Below, piece after piece: positions 16,695 through 24,345 of a DNA stretch of 29,039 nucleotides (position 1 is its first letter; each line of letters starts with the position of its first letter). The stretch is from assembly GCA_030426445.1 (NCBI GenBank), contig JAUHYS010000002.1, forward strand, positions 1-29,039, given 5' to 3'. Origin of the DNA: a bacterium (GTDB lineage Bacteria > UBA10199 > DSSB01). A program made the position numbers and the translations under genes. Under the pieces are notes generated by a model that saw nothing but the letters and a program-made list of their open reading frames with translations, was not told the origin of the DNA and searched no databases.

Positions 16695-16723
16695 ACTTTT
16701 TTATGATATTATCATAAAAAAGT
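16695..16723 (+). promoter_or_regulatory. Perfect 29-base palindrome at the start of the decayed DUF4143 gene
   Basis: ACTTTTTTATGATA (16695-16708), one central T, then its exact reverse complement (16710-16723). It ends 3 bases before the TTG start at 16727. It parallels the dyads before the intact copy but has a different sequence. It is probably an operator or translational hairpin; the core TATGATA/TATCATA is AT-only apart from one G/C per arm. Confidence 0.6.
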
Positions 16724-16726
16724 CAT

Positions 16727-17446
16727 TTGAACGATAGATACCTTTATCAGGCGATCCAAAATTTTGCTTTTCATCATCATAAAATGGCTTTTATTTCCGG
16801 ACCCAGGCAATGTGGAAAAACGACTCTAGCAAAGATGCTTCTAAAAAAAGAAAATGGGGTTCTTACTATAATTGGGACGAGGTTGAATTTCTGCGGCAAT
16901 GGACAAAGAATCCCAAAAATATTTTTCCAGCAAAATCAAAAAAAACTCCTCTTTTAGTGTTAGACGAAATTCACAAAGCCCGCGCCTGGAAAAGGCAACT
17001 CAAAGGGATTTTTGATACTTTAGAGTTTCCAATCGATATCCTTGTCACAGGAAGCGCACGTTTAAATGTCTAGAAAAAAGGCGGTGACAGTCTATTAGGC
17101 CGCTATTTTCACTATTGCTCCCTGAACGCGTTGGTGCTCCCCTAAGCCTCAATCGCTTACGTGAAATTCTTGAAGTCACCCATCAAACCGTGAAAAGGTG
17201 GATCAAGCTACTTGAAGAACTTTATTATTGTTTTTCGATTTCCCCCTATCATAAAAAAATTACCCGAGGTCTAAAAAAGGAAAAGAAACAGTCCCTGCAT
17301 CCCATTTTAGCAAATTCATGCAGTCCACTGCTTGCCAACACGGCATTCAAATCGTCAAAAAAGCAAAGCAATGGCAACTCAAGAAAGGAAAAACAGGACA
17401 AATATTAATCGCAAGTGCTGCCGACTTGTTGCCCTGTTTTGCGTAA
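16727..17446 (+). pseudogene. Decayed AAA/DUF4143 ATPase
   Basis: Pieces of a second DUF4143 ATPase lie in order but in different frames. Frame A, from TTG 16727, gives FISGPRQCGKTTLAKMLLKK (Walker A). A frameshift near 16855-16870 moves to a frame with NWDEVEFL, LLVLDEIHKARAWK (Walker B) and ILVTGSARLNV. That frame meets a TAG at 17071 and resumes as GGDSLLGRYFHY. About 90 codons are then missing, judged against the intact neighbour. Coding resumes at 17115 with LLPERVGAPLSLNRLREIL and LEELYYCFSISPY. A last fragment at about 17297-17446 (IQIVKKAKQWQ, then GQILIASAADLLPCFA) resembles the family C-terminus, more tentatively. It is non-functional by at least one frameshift, one stop and a deletion. 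The 225-base gap before it shows nothing I recognise apart from the palindrome. Confidence 0.82.
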
Positions 17447-17476
17447 GCTTTAAGCGACAAGTGCTTTTTTCTTTCA

Positions 17477-17504
17477 TTGACTGGATTATTCTTTGAAATA
17501 AAAT
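17477..17504 (+). promoter_or_regulatory. Sigma-70-like promoter upstream of the M28 fragment
   Basis: TTGACT (17477-17482), a 16-base spacer and TAAAAT (17499-17504) lie 45 bases before the ATG at 17550. The match to the consensus is good at both boxes; usage is inferred. Confidence 0.5.
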
Positions 17505-17549
17505 AGAGTTCTCTTTAGAATTTAATTTATCAAGCTCCCAAAAGCATTC

Positions 17550-18332
17550 ATGAAAAAAATCTTCAAAATTTTTAAACACCTTTTTTTACTCGCCTTAATC
17601 AGCGTGACTGTCATTTATATTTGGGTCGTTAATCCAGTCATGCAATCAACGGCTGTTCAATCGGCTCCTTTGGCTCATGAAGAAAAGCTTAAACAACACG
17701 TTAAATTTTTGGTCGAACAAGAGGCTCCACGAAATCATCTTCATCCTAAAAGTTTAAACAAAATCGCCGATTATATTTTTGAACTCTGCCATAAATATCA
17801 GCTCGAACCAGAAATACAGAGCTTTAAAGTTCAAGAGATTGAGTATCAAAATGTTCTCTGTCATTATCAAAAAGACAAGAGCCATTTGATTGTTTTAGGA
17901 GCGCATTACGACAGTGCAGAAGGAACTCCCGGAGCCGACGACAATGCCAGCGGAGTAGCCGGTCTTTTGGAAATCGCTCGACTCTTTAGTAAAAATAAAC
18001 CCAAGCTGGATCAGGCCATTACCTTTGCCTTTTATACTTTGGAAGAACCACCTTATTTTAGAACTCAACACATAGGAAGTTATGTACATGCCAAGTCATT
18101 GTACGATGCTAAGCAATCGATTAAGATGATGATTTCCATTGAGATGATTGGCTACTTTAGCGACAAAGAAAACTCACAAAGATTTCCTGTTGGGACTCTC
18201 AAGTACCTCTACCCGACTCAAGGTAACTTTATCGCTATCATTGGAATGACCAACTCAAACGCGACTTGGTCAGCGACTGTGACATCGTCAATTGGGGAGA
18301 TGACTTTGAACTCCGCGTCTATAAGTCTCTAG
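17550..18332 (+). pseudogene. M28-family zinc aminopeptidase, 3'-truncated
   Basis: The first 230 residues are a convincing M28 peptidase with an N-terminal signal or anchor helix (FLLALISVTVIYIWVV). Metal and catalytic features are GAHYDS (His119), GADDNASGVAG (Asp130/131), TLEEPPYF (Glu165/166) and SIEMIGY (Glu198). After GNFIAIIG at about residue 232 the family similarity stops. The frame runs into unrelated Ser/Thr-rich residues and ends at 18332. The C-terminal M28 region with the last zinc His is absent in all three forward frames nearby. Downstream, in another frame, lies the tail of a different exported protein, so a deletion probably fused two genes. It is unlikely to be an active enzyme as it stands. 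Confidence 0.72.
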
Positions 18333-18754
18333 TCGAAATCGATGGACCGGATGACAACGACGCAATGAGCATGTATCTCGACGATACACAGATGGTAGAC
18401 CAACAAAGCTTGGCTGCCCCTCATCCAGATGGAGGCTCTTTCCGCCGCGTTGATTTAGACGAAGGCGACGAAAAGAAAACTGACGGTAACGGCATGTTTG
18501 GCCATGACGAAACTAACGAAAACTTTAGCACAGCGCGCAATGCCTTTGCAGCCACCTGGGAAATTGCCGCCACTGCAAATCCCGAACCCGAAGTGGATCA
18601 AAGTGGAGGCACGACAGAAACAGGCACAGGAGGCACCGGTGGCGGAAGCACTGGCGGTGGCTGCCAACTAAGTATCAGCTCGATATCTTGGTTCTCTTTT
18701 AGCGGCTTATCTGCTTTATTAGTTTCGCTACTTTTAAGAAAAAGGAAGAAATAA
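18227..18754 (+). pseudogene. 3' remnant of an exported protein with MYXO-CTERM-like sorting tail
   Basis: This frame is open from 18227 and overlaps the M28 fragment frame by about 100 bases. It encodes an acidic domain (VEIDGPDDNDAMSMYLDDTQ, GSFRRVDLDEGDEKKTDG, FGHDETNENFSTARNAF) that is not M28-like and that I cannot place; a faint resemblance to lamin-tail-type surface domains is only an impression. It ends with a Gly/Thr linker, a Cys at bases 18662-18664, a hydrophobic helix (WFSFSGLSALLVSLLL) and RKRKK. That Cys-TM-basic layout is the pattern of MYXO-CTERM-type surface-sorting tails. The only start in frame is a TTG at 18266 with no Shine-Dalgarno, so independent expression is doubtful. 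A single frameshift would join it to the M28 part. Confidence 0.6.
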
Positions 18755-18793
18755 ATTTTAAAAAGAGCTTAAAAAATTAAGAGCGAAAGATTC

Positions 18794-18828
18794 AAAAACG
18801 GAACCTTAATAATTAGGGTTCCGTTTTT
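18794..18828. terminator. Perfect-stem terminator, probably bidirectional
   Basis: AAAAACGGAACC (18794-18805) pairs perfectly with GGTTCCGTTTTT (18817-18828), followed by two more T on the plus strand. The A-run on the left arm gives a T tract on the minus strand, so it could also end the toxin-antitoxin transcript. A second hairpin, AGGTCT-TTTT-AGACCT, lies at 18851-18866 in the same 174-base gap. Confidence 0.88.
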
Positions 18829-18928
18829 TTATGTTTTGGGTCTGTTGAATAGGTCTTTTTAGACCTCATTTAACCAAATTTTAAGGTCTTAAAGGCCCTT
18901 AATTTTAAGCATGGAAACAAATTTACTC

Positions 18929-19354
18929 TTAGAATTCCGACATAGGCAAGCCAAGCTCATGAGCAGCTTGTTTTTGATCTTTATCAAGAGAAACAAAAGC
19001 TTTGAGTTTTCGATAGCGGAAAAACCATAAGGCTGAGCGAAGATGAACAAGGTCATTTGAACGGGGCATTTTTACTGCTGGGAACTCTCCACTTAAACAA
19101 AGATTAAGGTTGATTTCCTGGCTTAAAAAAAGGTCCACATCTTGTTTCACTTGAGTAAAAGCAAGCTGGTAATCTTTGGCACTCAGTAGTTTTTGGCGAG
19201 TCATATGCACTAAATTGCGTTCTGTTTCTATCCATAGCAATGCACTGCAACATAAATCCTTACCTTGAAGCCAACGGCTAAGTTGAGAGGATGAATCCTC
19301 TCCTAGCAAGACACATAAATATGCTGAAGTATCTAAAAAAACCAAATCAGCCAC
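18929..19354 (-). CDS. PIN-domain toxin, VapC family
   Basis: The 141-residue PIN nuclease of usual VapC length has the acidic active-site residues visible by eye: Asp8 (FLDTSAY), Glu43/Glu45 (WIETERN), Asp101 (SNDLVHLRSAL) and Asp124 (VSLDKDQ). VapC toxins are Mg2+-dependent RNases that cut tRNA or rRNA and are neutralised by the cognate antitoxin. It overlaps the upstream antitoxin gene by 8 bases, the standard antitoxin-first order. Two Cys (GKDLCCSALL) in the middle are unremarkable. The RNA target cannot be predicted. Confidence 0.88.
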   Translation of the reverse strand: MADLVFLDTSAYLCVLLGEDSSSQLSRWLQGKDLCCSALLWIETERNLVHMTRQKLLSAKDYQLAFTQVKQDVDLFLSQEINLNLCLSGEFPAVKMPRSNDLVHLRSALWFFRYRKLKAFVSLDKDQKQAAHELGLPMSEF

Positions 19355-19601
19355 GGGAACGATCCTCAGCCAAAACGCTTAAATAGCGACCTTTAGAAGC
19401 TCGTTTTAGACCTATTTTCAGATCCATTTTCAGATCCGCCTTTCCAAACCTCTCACCATAATGCAAAGCTTCTTCTGCAATTTGAGTTAGCTTAAGATAA
19501 GGACGATTATACTTTGTAATATGAATGACTTCTCCCTGTGCAACTCTATTGGCCCAATGAGCAAATTTTTTTTTAATCTCATTAATTGATATCTTTTCCA
19601 T
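19347..19601 (-). CDS. Phd/YefM-type antitoxin
   Basis: The 84-residue protein has the Phd-fold N-terminal pattern (MEKISINEIKKKFAHWANRV, then GEVIHITKYNRPYLKLTQI). In this family the N-terminal domain binds operator DNA and the C-terminal tail wraps the toxin. The C-terminal part is basic (KADLKMDLKIGLKRASKGRY) and contains a 4-residue tandem duplication. It is paired with the VapC-type toxin, and the start is preceded by an imperfect palindrome suitable for autorepression. No clear Shine-Dalgarno was found; the upstream minus-strand sequence is AT-rich. Confidence 0.85.
   Translation of the reverse strand: MEKISINEIKKKFAHWANRVAQGEVIHITKYNRPYLKLTQIAEEALHYGERFGKADLKMDLKIGLKRASKGRYLSVLAEDRSRG
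19414..19437 (-). repeat. 12-bp in-frame tandem duplication in the antitoxin gene
   Basis: ATTTTCAGATCC occurs twice back to back (plus-strand reading), giving DLKM-DLKI in the antitoxin. Because the unit is a multiple of three it preserves the frame. It lies in the toxin-contacting half. Confidence 0.8.
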
Positions 19602-19606
19602 TCTAA

Positions 19607-19633
19607 AAAAGTACTATATTAAATACTACTTTT
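19607..19633 (-). promoter_or_regulatory. Probable toxin-antitoxin operator
   Basis: AAAAGTACTATA (19607-19618) mirrors the complement of AATACTACTTTT (19622-19633) with 10 of 12 pairs. It sits 6 bases upstream of the antitoxin start, the usual place for autorepression by an antitoxin-toxin complex. Confidence 0.5.
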
Positions 19634-19692
19634 CAATGATTTTTTAAACCTTTGATAATAAAACTAAATTCACTTGATCACTTATGGCAATA

Positions 19693-19711
19693 CTGCTTAG
19701 CTAAGAAGCAG
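19693..19711. promoter_or_regulatory. Nested dyad upstream of the GH25 gene
   Basis: CTGCTT (19693-19698) and AAGCAG (19706-19711) flank a perfect 10-bp palindrome CTTAGCTAAG (19696-19705), 46 bases before the GH25 start. It may be a regulator site. No convincing promoter boxes were found beside it. Confidence 0.3.
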
Positions 19712-19757
19712 AATTTATTAGATCTCATAGACAGTAAGCCCCATAAGGAGACATTCT

Positions 19758-20636
19758 ATGAAAAAGCTCACCTTAGCGCTCGTACTTCTGTTAAGTGCCA
19801 TGTTCTGTAGTCCATCTTTTGCCAAAGTTTCACAAAAACCAAAAAAGCCTTCTCAATATTATATCCCTTGGGAAAATAAAAAAACCGCTCTCATCATTGA
19901 TGCTTATTGGGGAAACGAAATCAACTGGGATGAGTTAGCCAAAGACAAACGTGTAGTCGCGATTATTCATAAAGCCAGTGAGGGTTTTCGCATTGACAAA
20001 GAATACGCAGCTCGAAAAAAAGAGGCCCTAAAACGCGGCTATTTATGGGGCTCCTACCACTTAGGTCGACCGGGAGACCCCATTGCTCAAGCAGATCACT
20101 ACCTAAATGTCGCAAAACCAACAAACAATGAACTCATTGCCTTGGACCTCGGAGCTATTAGCTCAAAATTTATGTCATTGGATCAAGCTCGTCAGTTCAT
20201 TAAACACATTCATCTTAAAACAGGGCGATACCCGGTCCTTTACGTGAATCACCTTAGCGCCAAAAAAATCTCAAGTGAAAAAGGCAAGCAAAGTATTTTT
20301 GCCAAAACACCGCTTTGGTATGCACGCTTTCGTAAAGATATTCCGCAGTTTCCAAAGGGAACTTGGGAAGAATATAGCTTATGGCAATTTTCTAGTGAGA
20401 TTAATTGCAAGGCGCAAGACCAATGCCTTTACAATGTTCCCGGCACAAAATACGATATGGATGTGAATGTCTTTTTTGGCACAAGCGAAGAACTCAGGGC
20501 CCAGTGGCCCCTGACAAATACTAGCAAGACTCACCCCACAAAGGGCTTGGCTAAGTTTAAAATAAATGATAGAAACAGTTATGTTCAAAACTCTTATCAA
20601 TTCCTCAACCATTTTATAAAATTAGACAAAATTTAG
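19758..20636 (+). CDS. Exported GH25-family lysozyme-like protein, catalytic Glu apparently missing
   Basis: The 292-residue protein has a signal peptide (MKKLTLALVLLLSAMFCSPS, cleavage near FAK) and an AAGGAGA Shine-Dalgarno before ATG 19758. GH25 beta/alpha-barrel motifs are present: IIDAYWGNEINWDEL (Asp48), IIHKASEGFRIDKEYAARKK, GYLWGSYHLGRPGDP, LYVNHLSAK, SLWQFSSE and KYDMDVNVFFG (Asp233/235). GH25 enzymes hydrolyse the MurNAc-GlcNAc bond of peptidoglycan using a strand-end DxE pair. Here that site reads LIALDLGAIS, so Asp130 is followed by Gly132 (codon GGA, 20151-20153) rather than Glu. A G-to-A change would restore GAA. The protein may be inactive, wall-binding or differently catalytic; an assembly error is also possible. 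The last 40 residues are an unrecognised extension. Confidence 0.85.
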   Translation: MKKLTLALVLLLSAMFCSPSFAKVSQKPKKPSQYYIPWENKKTALIIDAYWGNEINWDELAKDKRVVAIIHKASEGFRIDKEYAARKKEALKRGYLWGSYHLGRPGDPIAQADHYLNVAKPTNNELIALDLGAISSKFMSLDQARQFIKHIHLKTGRYPVLYVNHLSAKKISSEKGKQSIFAKTPLWYARFRKDIPQFPKGTWEEYSLWQFSSEINCKAQDQCLYNVPGTKYDMDVNVFFGTSEELRAQWPLTNTSKTHPTKGLAKFKINDRNSYVQNSYQFLNHFIKLDKI

Positions 20637-20650
20637 CCTTTTATAAAAAA

Positions 20651-20674
20651 CGTCGGAAGCGTAGGACTCCGACG
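20651..20674. repeat. Hairpin downstream of the GH25 gene
   Basis: CGTCGGA (20651-20657) pairs with TCCGACG (20668-20674) around a 10-base loop, 14 bases after the GH25 stop. No T tract follows on the plus strand; it may be a processing or attenuating hairpin rather than a classical terminator. Confidence 0.4.
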
Positions 20675-20853
20675 CATAAATAGCATAACCATTTAATTTT
20701 ATTCAATTTTTTAAAAAATTTTTTTCTATCTTTCTACTCTTTGAACTTTAGGTCGGTGTTTTTTTAAGCATTAAAATCCTGGCTAGTCTCATTTCTAAAG
20801 TTCATGAAAGGCAGTCCCCTTTTGATTCGCATTTTTCAACCACCTCTATTGAT

Positions 20854-20882
20854 TTGACAAGGGTTTAACAAGCAGCTAGGTA
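20854..20882 (+). promoter_or_regulatory. gyrA promoter
   Basis: A consensus TTGACA (20854-20859), a 17-base spacer and TAGGTA (20877-20882) lie 31 bases before the gyrA ATG. The -35 is perfect, the -10 is moderate. The rest of the 20675-20898 gap is AT-rich with no gene. Confidence 0.6.
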
Positions 20883-20913
20883 GTTTTTCTATCTAAACTT
20901 GAGGAGACAAAAC

Positions 20914-23358
20914 ATGCCTGTTTCGGCTGAAATTATTCCAGTTAACATCGAAGACGAAATGAAAGACGCCTACCTGGATTATTCCATGAGCGTCATTATC
21001 GGGCGGGCGCTGCCTGATGTCCGTGACGGTCTCAAACCCGTGCACCGCCGTATTTTATACGCCATGTTTCGAGAAGGCCTTTTAAGCAACAAACGTTTTA
21101 GCAAATGCGCAGGTGTGGTTGGGGAAGTTCTTAAAAAATATCACCCCCATGGTGATAGCGCAGTTTATGATTCTTTGGTGCGCATGGCCCAGCCTTGGAA
21201 CTTACGCTATCCACTGATTGATGGGCAGGGAAATTTTGGCTCAGTGGATGGAGACCCACCCGCGGCCTACCGTTACACCGAAGCACGCTTGCACAAACTA
21301 GCCGAAGAAATGCTGGCCGACATCGATAAAGAAACCGTAGACTTTGTCGAAAACTTTGATAACTCCACCACCGAACCCAGCGTTTTACCCACTCGTGTTC
21401 CTAACTTGCTCATCAACGGTTCGGATGGAATCGCCGTGGGAATGGCCACAAAAATCCCTCCTCATAATTTAAAAGAAGTGATTGGCGCTTTATTAGCCCT
21501 GATTAAAAAACCTAAGATTACATTAGAAGAACTCATGCAATTTATTCCGGGTCCGGATTTTCCCACTGCAGGTTTTATTACAGGGCGTGAAGGCATTCTT
21601 CAGGCTTACAGCACAGGTCGAGGCATCATTAAAATGAGGGCCCGCGCTGTGATCGAAAAGATTGCCCGTGGCGATCGCGAGGCCATCATTATTACCGAGC
21701 TACCCTATCAAGTGAACAAGGCTAAGCTCATGGAGCAAATTGCAAACCTGGTTCGCAATGCCAAGGTCGAAGGCATCTCGGATTTACGTGATGAGTCTGA
21801 CCGCGAAGGGATTCGTGTGGTGGTGGAACTCAAGAAAAATGCAGTTGCGGGAGTCGTGCTCAATCAATTGTTTAAACACACGGCCATGCAATCCAGTTTT
21901 GGAATTATCTTTTTATCTATTGTTCACGGACAGCCCCAAATCTTGGGGCTCAAGTCCATGCTGCAACTCTTTTTGGATCACCGCCGCGAAGTAGTGATTC
22001 GCCGCACCATGTACGAATTGCGCAAGGCCGAAGAACGGGCTCATATTTTAGAGGGCCTCAAAATTGCGGTAGAAAATATTGACGAAGTGGTGGAGCTGAT
22101 CAAAAAATCCGAAAACCCACCCGCTGCCAAAGCCGCCTTGATCAAACGTTTTAAACTCAGCGAGATTCAGGCCCAGGCCATTTTAGAAATGCGCTTGCAA
22201 AGATTGACTGGACTTGAACGCGACAAGATTATTCAAGAATACGAAGAAATTTTAGCGCTCATCAAAAAGCTTAAAGAACTTTTGGCCAATGAAGAACTCA
22301 TCTTTAAAGTGATCGCAGACGAACTCAAAGAAATCCAAAAACAATATGGTGATGAAAGACGTACCGAAATCATTGGTGCGCAAAAAGAGATCAGCATCGA
22401 AGACCTCATCCAAGACGAAGACATGGCGGTCACCATCACGCACCGCGGCTATATCAAACGCAATCCCATTAGCATTTACCGTGCGCAACGCCGCGGGGGC
22501 CGTGGCAAAACCGGCATGACCACCCGAGAAGAAGACTTTGTAGAAAGGCTCTTCATTGCTTCTACGCACAGTTACTTTTTAGTGTTTAGCACGAAGGGAA
22601 AACTCTATTGGCTCAAAGTTCATGAAATTCCGCAAGGCGGGCGCGCCACCCAAGGTAAAGCAATTGTGAACTTGCTTAACTTTGCCGATGACGAAAAAAT
22701 GGCGGCCATCCTCACCGTGCGTGAGTTCGAAGAAGGCAAGTGCATTGTAATGTGTACCGAAAAGGGCATCATCAAAAAAACTGACCTCATGGCCTTTAGC
22801 AATCCACGTGTGGGAGGCATCATTGCTCTTAGCATTGACAAAGGCGATCAGTTGATTTCTGCTGCGATTACCAGCAGCAAAGACGATCTATTTTTAGGGA
22901 CGGCCAAAGGATTGACGATTCGTTTTCACGAAGACCAAGTCCGCGCTATGGGCCGCACGGCTCGTGGAGTCAAAGGCATAAAACTCAGTAAAGATGACCG
23001 TGTGGTGGGGATGGAAGTCATCAATCAGGAAGCAGCCATTCTTACCGTATCCGAAAATGGTTTGGGCAAACGCACATCGATTGATGAATACCGCCCACAA
23101 GGCCGTGGAGGTTCCGGCATCATCACCATGAAAGTCACAGAAAAAACCGGTCAGGTGGTGGCGATTAAACAAGTTAAAGAAACAGACGAAGTCATGTTTG
23201 TCACCACCCAAGGCAAAATTTTACGCATGGCGGTCAATAGTGTCTCTATTATAGGCCGTAACACACAAGGGGTCCGTTTGATTCATCCTGAGGAGGGAGA
23301 AAAAGTCACTGCGGTAGCACAACTCGCCGAAAGTGAAGACGACAACGATCAGGAGTAG
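20914..23358 (+). CDS. gyrA: DNA gyrase subunit A
   Basis: The 814-residue protein starts at ATG 20914 behind a GAGGAG Shine-Dalgarno. The in-frame TTG at 20899 overlaps that site and is rejected. The breakage-reunion domain shows VRDGLKPVHRRILYA, the quinolone region HPHGDSAVYDSL (Ser82 and Asp86, the residues of the susceptible E. coli form at 83/87) and the catalytic Tyr121 in AAYRYTEARL. The GyrA-box QRRGGRG at 525-531 starts the C-terminal beta-pinwheel and separates gyrase A from topoisomerase IV ParC. A short acidic tail ends the protein. With GyrB it introduces negative supercoils using ATP. gyrB is not in the window. The next gene starts 9 bases after the stop. Confidence 0.97.
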   Translation: MPVSAEIIPVNIEDEMKDAYLDYSMSVIIGRALPDVRDGLKPVHRRILYAMFREGLLSNKRFSKCAGVVGEVLKKYHPHGDSAVYDSLVRMAQPWNLRYPLIDGQGNFGSVDGDPPAAYRYTEARLHKLAEEMLADIDKETVDFVENFDNSTTEPSVLPTRVPNLLINGSDGIAVGMATKIPPHNLKEVIGALLALIKKPKITLEELMQFIPGPDFPTAGFITGREGILQAYSTGRGIIKMRARAVIEKIARGDREAIIITELPYQVNKAKLMEQIANLVRNAKVEGISDLRDESDREGIRVVVELKKNAVAGVVLNQLFKHTAMQSSFGIIFLSIVHGQPQILGLKSMLQLFLDHRREVVIRRTMYELRKAEERAHILEGLKIAVENIDEVVELIKKSENPPAAKAALIKRFKLSEIQAQAILEMRLQRLTGLERDKIIQEYEEILALIKKLKELLANEELIFKVIADELKEIQKQYGDERRTEIIGAQKEISIEDLIQDEDMAVTITHRGYIKRNPISIYRAQRRGGRGKTGMTTREEDFVERLFIASTHSYFLVFSTKGKLYWLKVHEIPQGGRATQGKAIVNLLNFADDEKMAAILTVREFEEGKCIVMCTEKGIIKKTDLMAFSNPRVGGIIALSIDKGDQLISAAITSSKDDLFLGTAKGLTIRFHEDQVRAMGRTARGVKGIKLSKDDRVVGMEVINQEAAILTVSENGLGKRTSIDEYRPQGRGGSGIITMKVTEKTGQVVAIKQVKETDEVMFVTTQGKILRMAVNSVSIIGRNTQGVRLIHPEEGEKVTAVAQLAESEDDNDQE

Positions 23359-23367
23359 TCCTTTCTT

Positions 23368-24345
23368 TTGAAGCTGCTAAGAAAAAAATTCCTTTTGATT
23401 CCACTCATTATTCTGGCCATCGTGTTGGGATATTATTACTCACAACCCCGTAGCTTTGCCGATTATGTTCAATTGGGAGAACTCGCCTATCAAAATCAAT
23501 CCTTACCCGAAGCCGTTGAGGCTTATATTCACGCACTCAAACTCAACCCTGAGCACAAAAAAGCGCCAGAAATTCTTTTGCGCATTGGCAATATTCATCA
23601 TTATTCGCGAAATGATTTAAACCAGGCAGACAAATCCTATCTGATGCTCGCAAAAAAATACCCGAAATCTCCTCAAGCTTTTGAGGCCCTTAAACGCCGC
23701 ACCGAAATGTACGAAAAGGCAGAAAACTATTCTCAGGCACGTCAAGCCTATCAAAAACTTATGGAGACATTTCCTCATTCTCAATCAGCTGACGAGTGGC
23801 GCTATACCAGGGCTTTGCTCGCTTTAAAAAATAATCAATATGATTTAGCAAGAGACGAGTTCAAAAGCATTATCGAAAAGAGTCCGAATACAAAGTTGGC
23901 TGATCGCATTCTTTTTCAAATTTCGAATAGTTTTTTTCTACAGGAAGATGTCATACAAGCACGTGAGCTCTTGGAGATCGCACTGGAAAAATATCCCGAA
24001 AGCGAAATCAAAATCGAAATGCAATTTCTGCTTGCCAACATCTACGAAAGACAGGGAAAATTTAAAGAAGCGATTGAGCTTTATCAAACTTTAGCCCATA
24101 CTTATCCCAATCCACAATTGATTAAAAAGAAGATTGAAAAGCTCAATGAGTTTTATTCCAAGCGTGAAGAACTGAAAGAAATCAAAGAACAATTAAAAAA
24201 CTCGAATGAAAAAGTGATTTCCTCACAAGAGCGCATCTCAACTTATGAAGCCGAAGCAAAATTTCGACAATCCGCTCAGCAGAAAAAATTAACCCATCAA
24301 CCAAGTGAAAAACAAACAAAGGAAAAAACAAATGAACAAAAATAA
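23368..24345 (+). CDS. Membrane-anchored TPR-repeat protein
   Basis: The 325-residue protein begins at TTG 23368. AGGAG inside the gyrA stop region is its ribosome site, about 12 bases away, suggesting coupling with gyrA. An N-terminal signal or anchor helix (FLLIPLIILAIVLGYYYSQ) is followed by five or six tetratricopeptide repeats (for example YVQLGELAYQNQSLPEAVEA, YEKAENYSQARQAYQKLMET and YERQGKFKEAIELYQTLAHT) to about residue 250. A Lys/Glu-rich coiled-coil-like tail ends the protein. TPRs mediate protein contacts, and the layout resembles YfgC/BamD/YbgF-type periplasmic scaffolds, but no specific partner is evident. Its 3' end overlaps the next gene by 14 bases. Confidence 0.82.
   Translation: MKLLRKKFLLIPLIILAIVLGYYYSQPRSFADYVQLGELAYQNQSLPEAVEAYIHALKLNPEHKKAPEILLRIGNIHHYSRNDLNQADKSYLMLAKKYPKSPQAFEALKRRTEMYEKAENYSQARQAYQKLMETFPHSQSADEWRYTRALLALKNNQYDLARDEFKSIIEKSPNTKLADRILFQISNSFFLQEDVIQARELLEIALEKYPESEIKIEMQFLLANIYERQGKFKEAIELYQTLAHTYPNPQLIKKKIEKLNEFYSKREELKEIKEQLKNSNEKVISSQERISTYEAEAKFRQSAQQKKLTHQPSEKQTKEKTNEQK

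Noticed and set aside
20651..20674. Hairpin after the GH25 gene as a rho-independent terminator
   Set aside because: The stem is good, but no T tract follows on the plus strand, so it is listed only as a hairpin.
20914..23358. ParC rather than GyrA
   Set aside because: A clear GyrA-box (QRRGGRG at residues 525-531) is present, which ParC lacks.
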